Assembly (NCBI GenBank): GCA_021827955.1
Contig: JAKATY010000015.1
Span: 1 to 5,840 of the forward strand
From: Microcaldota archaeon
Lineage (GTDB): Archaea; Micrarchaeota; Micrarchaeia; Micrarchaeales; Micrarchaeaceae
Reading direction: 5' to 3'
Length of the DNA: 5,840 bases
Numbering within the stretch: the first letter of the stretch is position 1; each line of letters starts with the position of its first letter. Position numbers and translations under genes: made by a program. The notes under the pieces are model-generated. The model was given only the letters and a program-made list of their open reading frames with translations, searched no databases and was not told the origin of the DNA. Shown here piece after piece: positions 4,342 through 5,840 of this stretch.

Positions 4342-5840
4342 ATGCTTGAAAAACTGCGCTTTATGGCTCCGATAGGCATGCACAAGAGAGAGGAGCCTGC
4401 CAATGATCAAAGATCGGGGCTTTCTTTTTCGATTCTTTTTGAATATCCTGATGTTCCGGAAAGCTACATGCCGCTCAGGGCTGTAGGCAAAAAAGGCAGG
4501 GCCAACATCTATTCCGTTGTCGCGCCCAACCTTTCGCGTTCGGACATTGCCCTGGTCTCGATGCTGAAGCCGCGGCTTGTTTCTATGCTAGTAGAAGCCG
4601 AAAGCAGCAATTCCTTTAACGGCCTGGATTACGCTAAGAAAGCCGCATTAGAAATGGTTTCGGCTTATCAGACTAACGAAAGCAAGCAGCTTCTCTCAGA
4701 ACTGCTCGCTCATGACACCGCAGGATACGGTCCATTTAGCCTCCTCATGGAAGATGCAAAGAACATAGAGGAAATAATAGTCAACGATCCCTCTTCAAGA
4801 ATCTCCATCTACCATTCCACGTACGGCTACTGCAACACAAATCTGCAGTTCCGCGGCGAAAGGGAATTTAGGTACATGCTCAACAAGATGATAGAGCAGA
4901 CAGGCAAGGAGATCAATTCGTTAAACCCGATAATTGATGCGCAGTTGCCCGAAGGCTCCCGTGTCCATGCCCAGATAAGCCCCTATGCCATAAGGGGAAC
5001 AAGCGCTTCGATAAGGCTTTCGGGAAGCAAAAGGCTAGACATGCTTGCGCTACTCAAAAACGGCACTCTCAATACTGAAGAAGCGGCATATTTATGGCTT
5101 GCAGTCGATGCGGGCTCCAATATGATAATAGCCGGAGCTCCTTCTTCAGGAAAAACCACGCTGCTTTCCGCGCTCTGCATGTTCATAAGGAAAGATCGCC
5201 GGGTGATAACCGTAGAGGAGGATGTAAACGAAATAAAGGTAGATGAATACATACCAAATAACGTCGCTTTGCAGGGTGCTTCCGGCAAGCGTCTCGTAAA
5301 GATAGGCGACCAGGTAATCAATGCGCTGCATCTAAGGCCGGATATGCTGATAGTGGGAGAGGTAAGGGGCGATGAAACTAAAGAAATCTTCTTCGGAGCC
5401 AATGTCGGTGTGCCATTTGCCACTACAATGCACAGCAATTCTGATGCAAACGCCCTGATAAGCCGGCTTACAGCCAGGCCGATGAGCGTTGAGACCCAGT
5501 CTCTCTCTGCGCTTGATTTTGCGGTAATGATGGGTGCCGACAGCCGGAACGAAAGGAGGGTAGAGAGAATAATCGAGTATAGGTGGGTTGCAAGAGGGGA
5601 AGCAGAGCCCAAAGAGTCGAATGCCCAGGGCTATGTGGCAACAGAAGTATTCTCCGGCGGCAAGCCCACGGAAGGCATGAAAAATTCAAAGATAGTTTCA
5701 TCTTATGCAAGGGCTTCACTGTCAAATTACGGTTCTGCAATGAAAGAAATGAAAAGGCGCGCAGCTTTCCTAAACAAACTGGTCTTGAGCGGTGCAGAAG
5801 GCGCAGCCGCGATAGAACAGATAAGAAGTTTCGGCGCCAT
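4342..5840 (+). CDS. Type II/IV secretion system ATPase (VirB11/TadA/GspE family), cut by window end
   Basis: The reading frame is open from the ATG at 4342 to the window edge, giving 499 complete codons and no stop. The protein is a hexameric cytoplasmic ATPase of the family that drives archaeal pilus or archaellum-like filament assembly. An N-terminal domain occupies about 1-235, with the family signatures EEIIVNDP (143-150) and LPEGSRVHA (202-210). The RecA-like ATPase domain follows. Walker A is GAPSSGKT at 265-272 with Lys271, the Asp box is ITVEEDVNEI at 289-298, Walker B is LIVGEVRG at 336-343 with catalytic Glu340, and the His box is TTMHSN at 361-366. No membrane segments are seen. 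The C-terminal helix region (about 464-498) resembles the end of the family, so probably only a few tens of residues are missing. Related genes often precede a TadC/FlaJ-like membrane platform gene, which would lie outside this window. GspE, TadA and FlaI-type roles cannot be told apart from sequence alone, but the filament or secretion ATPase identity is firm. Confidence 0.93.
   Translation, partial: MLEKLRFMAPIGMHKREEPANDQRSGLSFSILFEYPDVPESYMPLRAVGKKGRANIYSVVAPNLSRSDIALVSMLKPRLVSMLVEAESSNSFNGLDYAKKAALEMVSAYQTNESKQLLSELLAHDTAGYGPFSLLMEDAKNIEEIIVNDPSSRISIYHSTYGYCNTNLQFRGEREFRYMLNKMIEQTGKEINSLNPIIDAQLPEGSRVHAQISPYAIRGTSASIRLSGSKRLDMLALLKNGTLNTEEAAYLWLAVDAGSNMIIAGAPSSGKTTLLSALCMFIRKDRRVITVEEDVNEIKVDEYIPNNVALQGASGKRLVKIGDQVINALHLRPDMLIVGEVRGDETKEIFFGANVGVPFATTMHSNSDANALISRLTARPMSVETQSLSALDFAVMMGADSRNERRVERIIEYRWVARGEAEPKESNAQGYVATEVFSGGKPTEGMKNSKIVSSYARASLSNYGSAMKEMKRRAAFLNKLVLSGAEGAAAIEQIRSFGA

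Noticed and set aside
4983..5612. A 209-codon open frame on the minus strand
   Set aside because: It lies wholly antisense to the ATPase RecA domain, whose frame shows all catalytic motifs. The antisense product is low-complexity Ser/Leu-rich with no recognisable motif.

Overview
This window looks like a piece of a DPANN-type archaeal chromosome, most like the Micrarchaeota/ARMAN lineages. That placement is an inference from protein style, not from a marker phylogeny. The evidence is an archaeal-type ATP-dependent DNA ligase, an archaeal tRNA-Glu without an encoded CCA, a large surface protein opening with the class III (archaeal prepilin-like) signal QSAMEYLMTYGWAILI, an archaeal secretion/pilus ATPase, TATA-type promoters close to start codons, and frequent ATA and AGG/AGA codons.

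Layout, left to right. tRNA-Glu(CTC) lies on the plus strand (60-134). A 134-base gap with two inverted repeats (135-268) separates it from a convergent minus-strand gene (269-1825), which encodes a 518-residue pilin-like surface protein with a DUF2341-like domain and a lectin-like C-terminal half. A 154-base divergent promoter region (1826-1979) follows, then the complete DNA ligase gene on the plus strand (1980-3767). Only 54 bases separate the ligase from a convergent minus-strand gene for a small winged-helix regulator (3822-4148). A 193-base divergent intergenic region (4149-4341) carries a strong TATA box for the regulator and short repeats that could be operators. The last gene (4342 to the window edge, plus strand) encodes a VirB11/TadA/GspE-like type II/IV secretion ATPase. 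It is cut by the window edge after 499 codons and is probably nearly complete.

How the genes may fit together. The surface protein and the ATPase belong to the same broad process: the ATPase family powers assembly of archaeal type IV pilus-like filaments, and class III signal peptides mark the substrates of such machines. They lie about 2.5 kb apart, in separate transcription units, with the ligase between them, so a functional link is only an inference. The winged-helix gene is divergent from the ATPase gene and is a plausible but unproven regulator of it. The ligase is a housekeeping replication and repair gene with no evident tie to the others.

I see no CRISPR array, transposon, insertion sequence or clear novel multi-gene system. 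The parts most worth a second look are the large lectin-like pilin, the divergent regulator/ATPase intergenic region, and the bistable inverted repeat downstream of the surface-protein gene.
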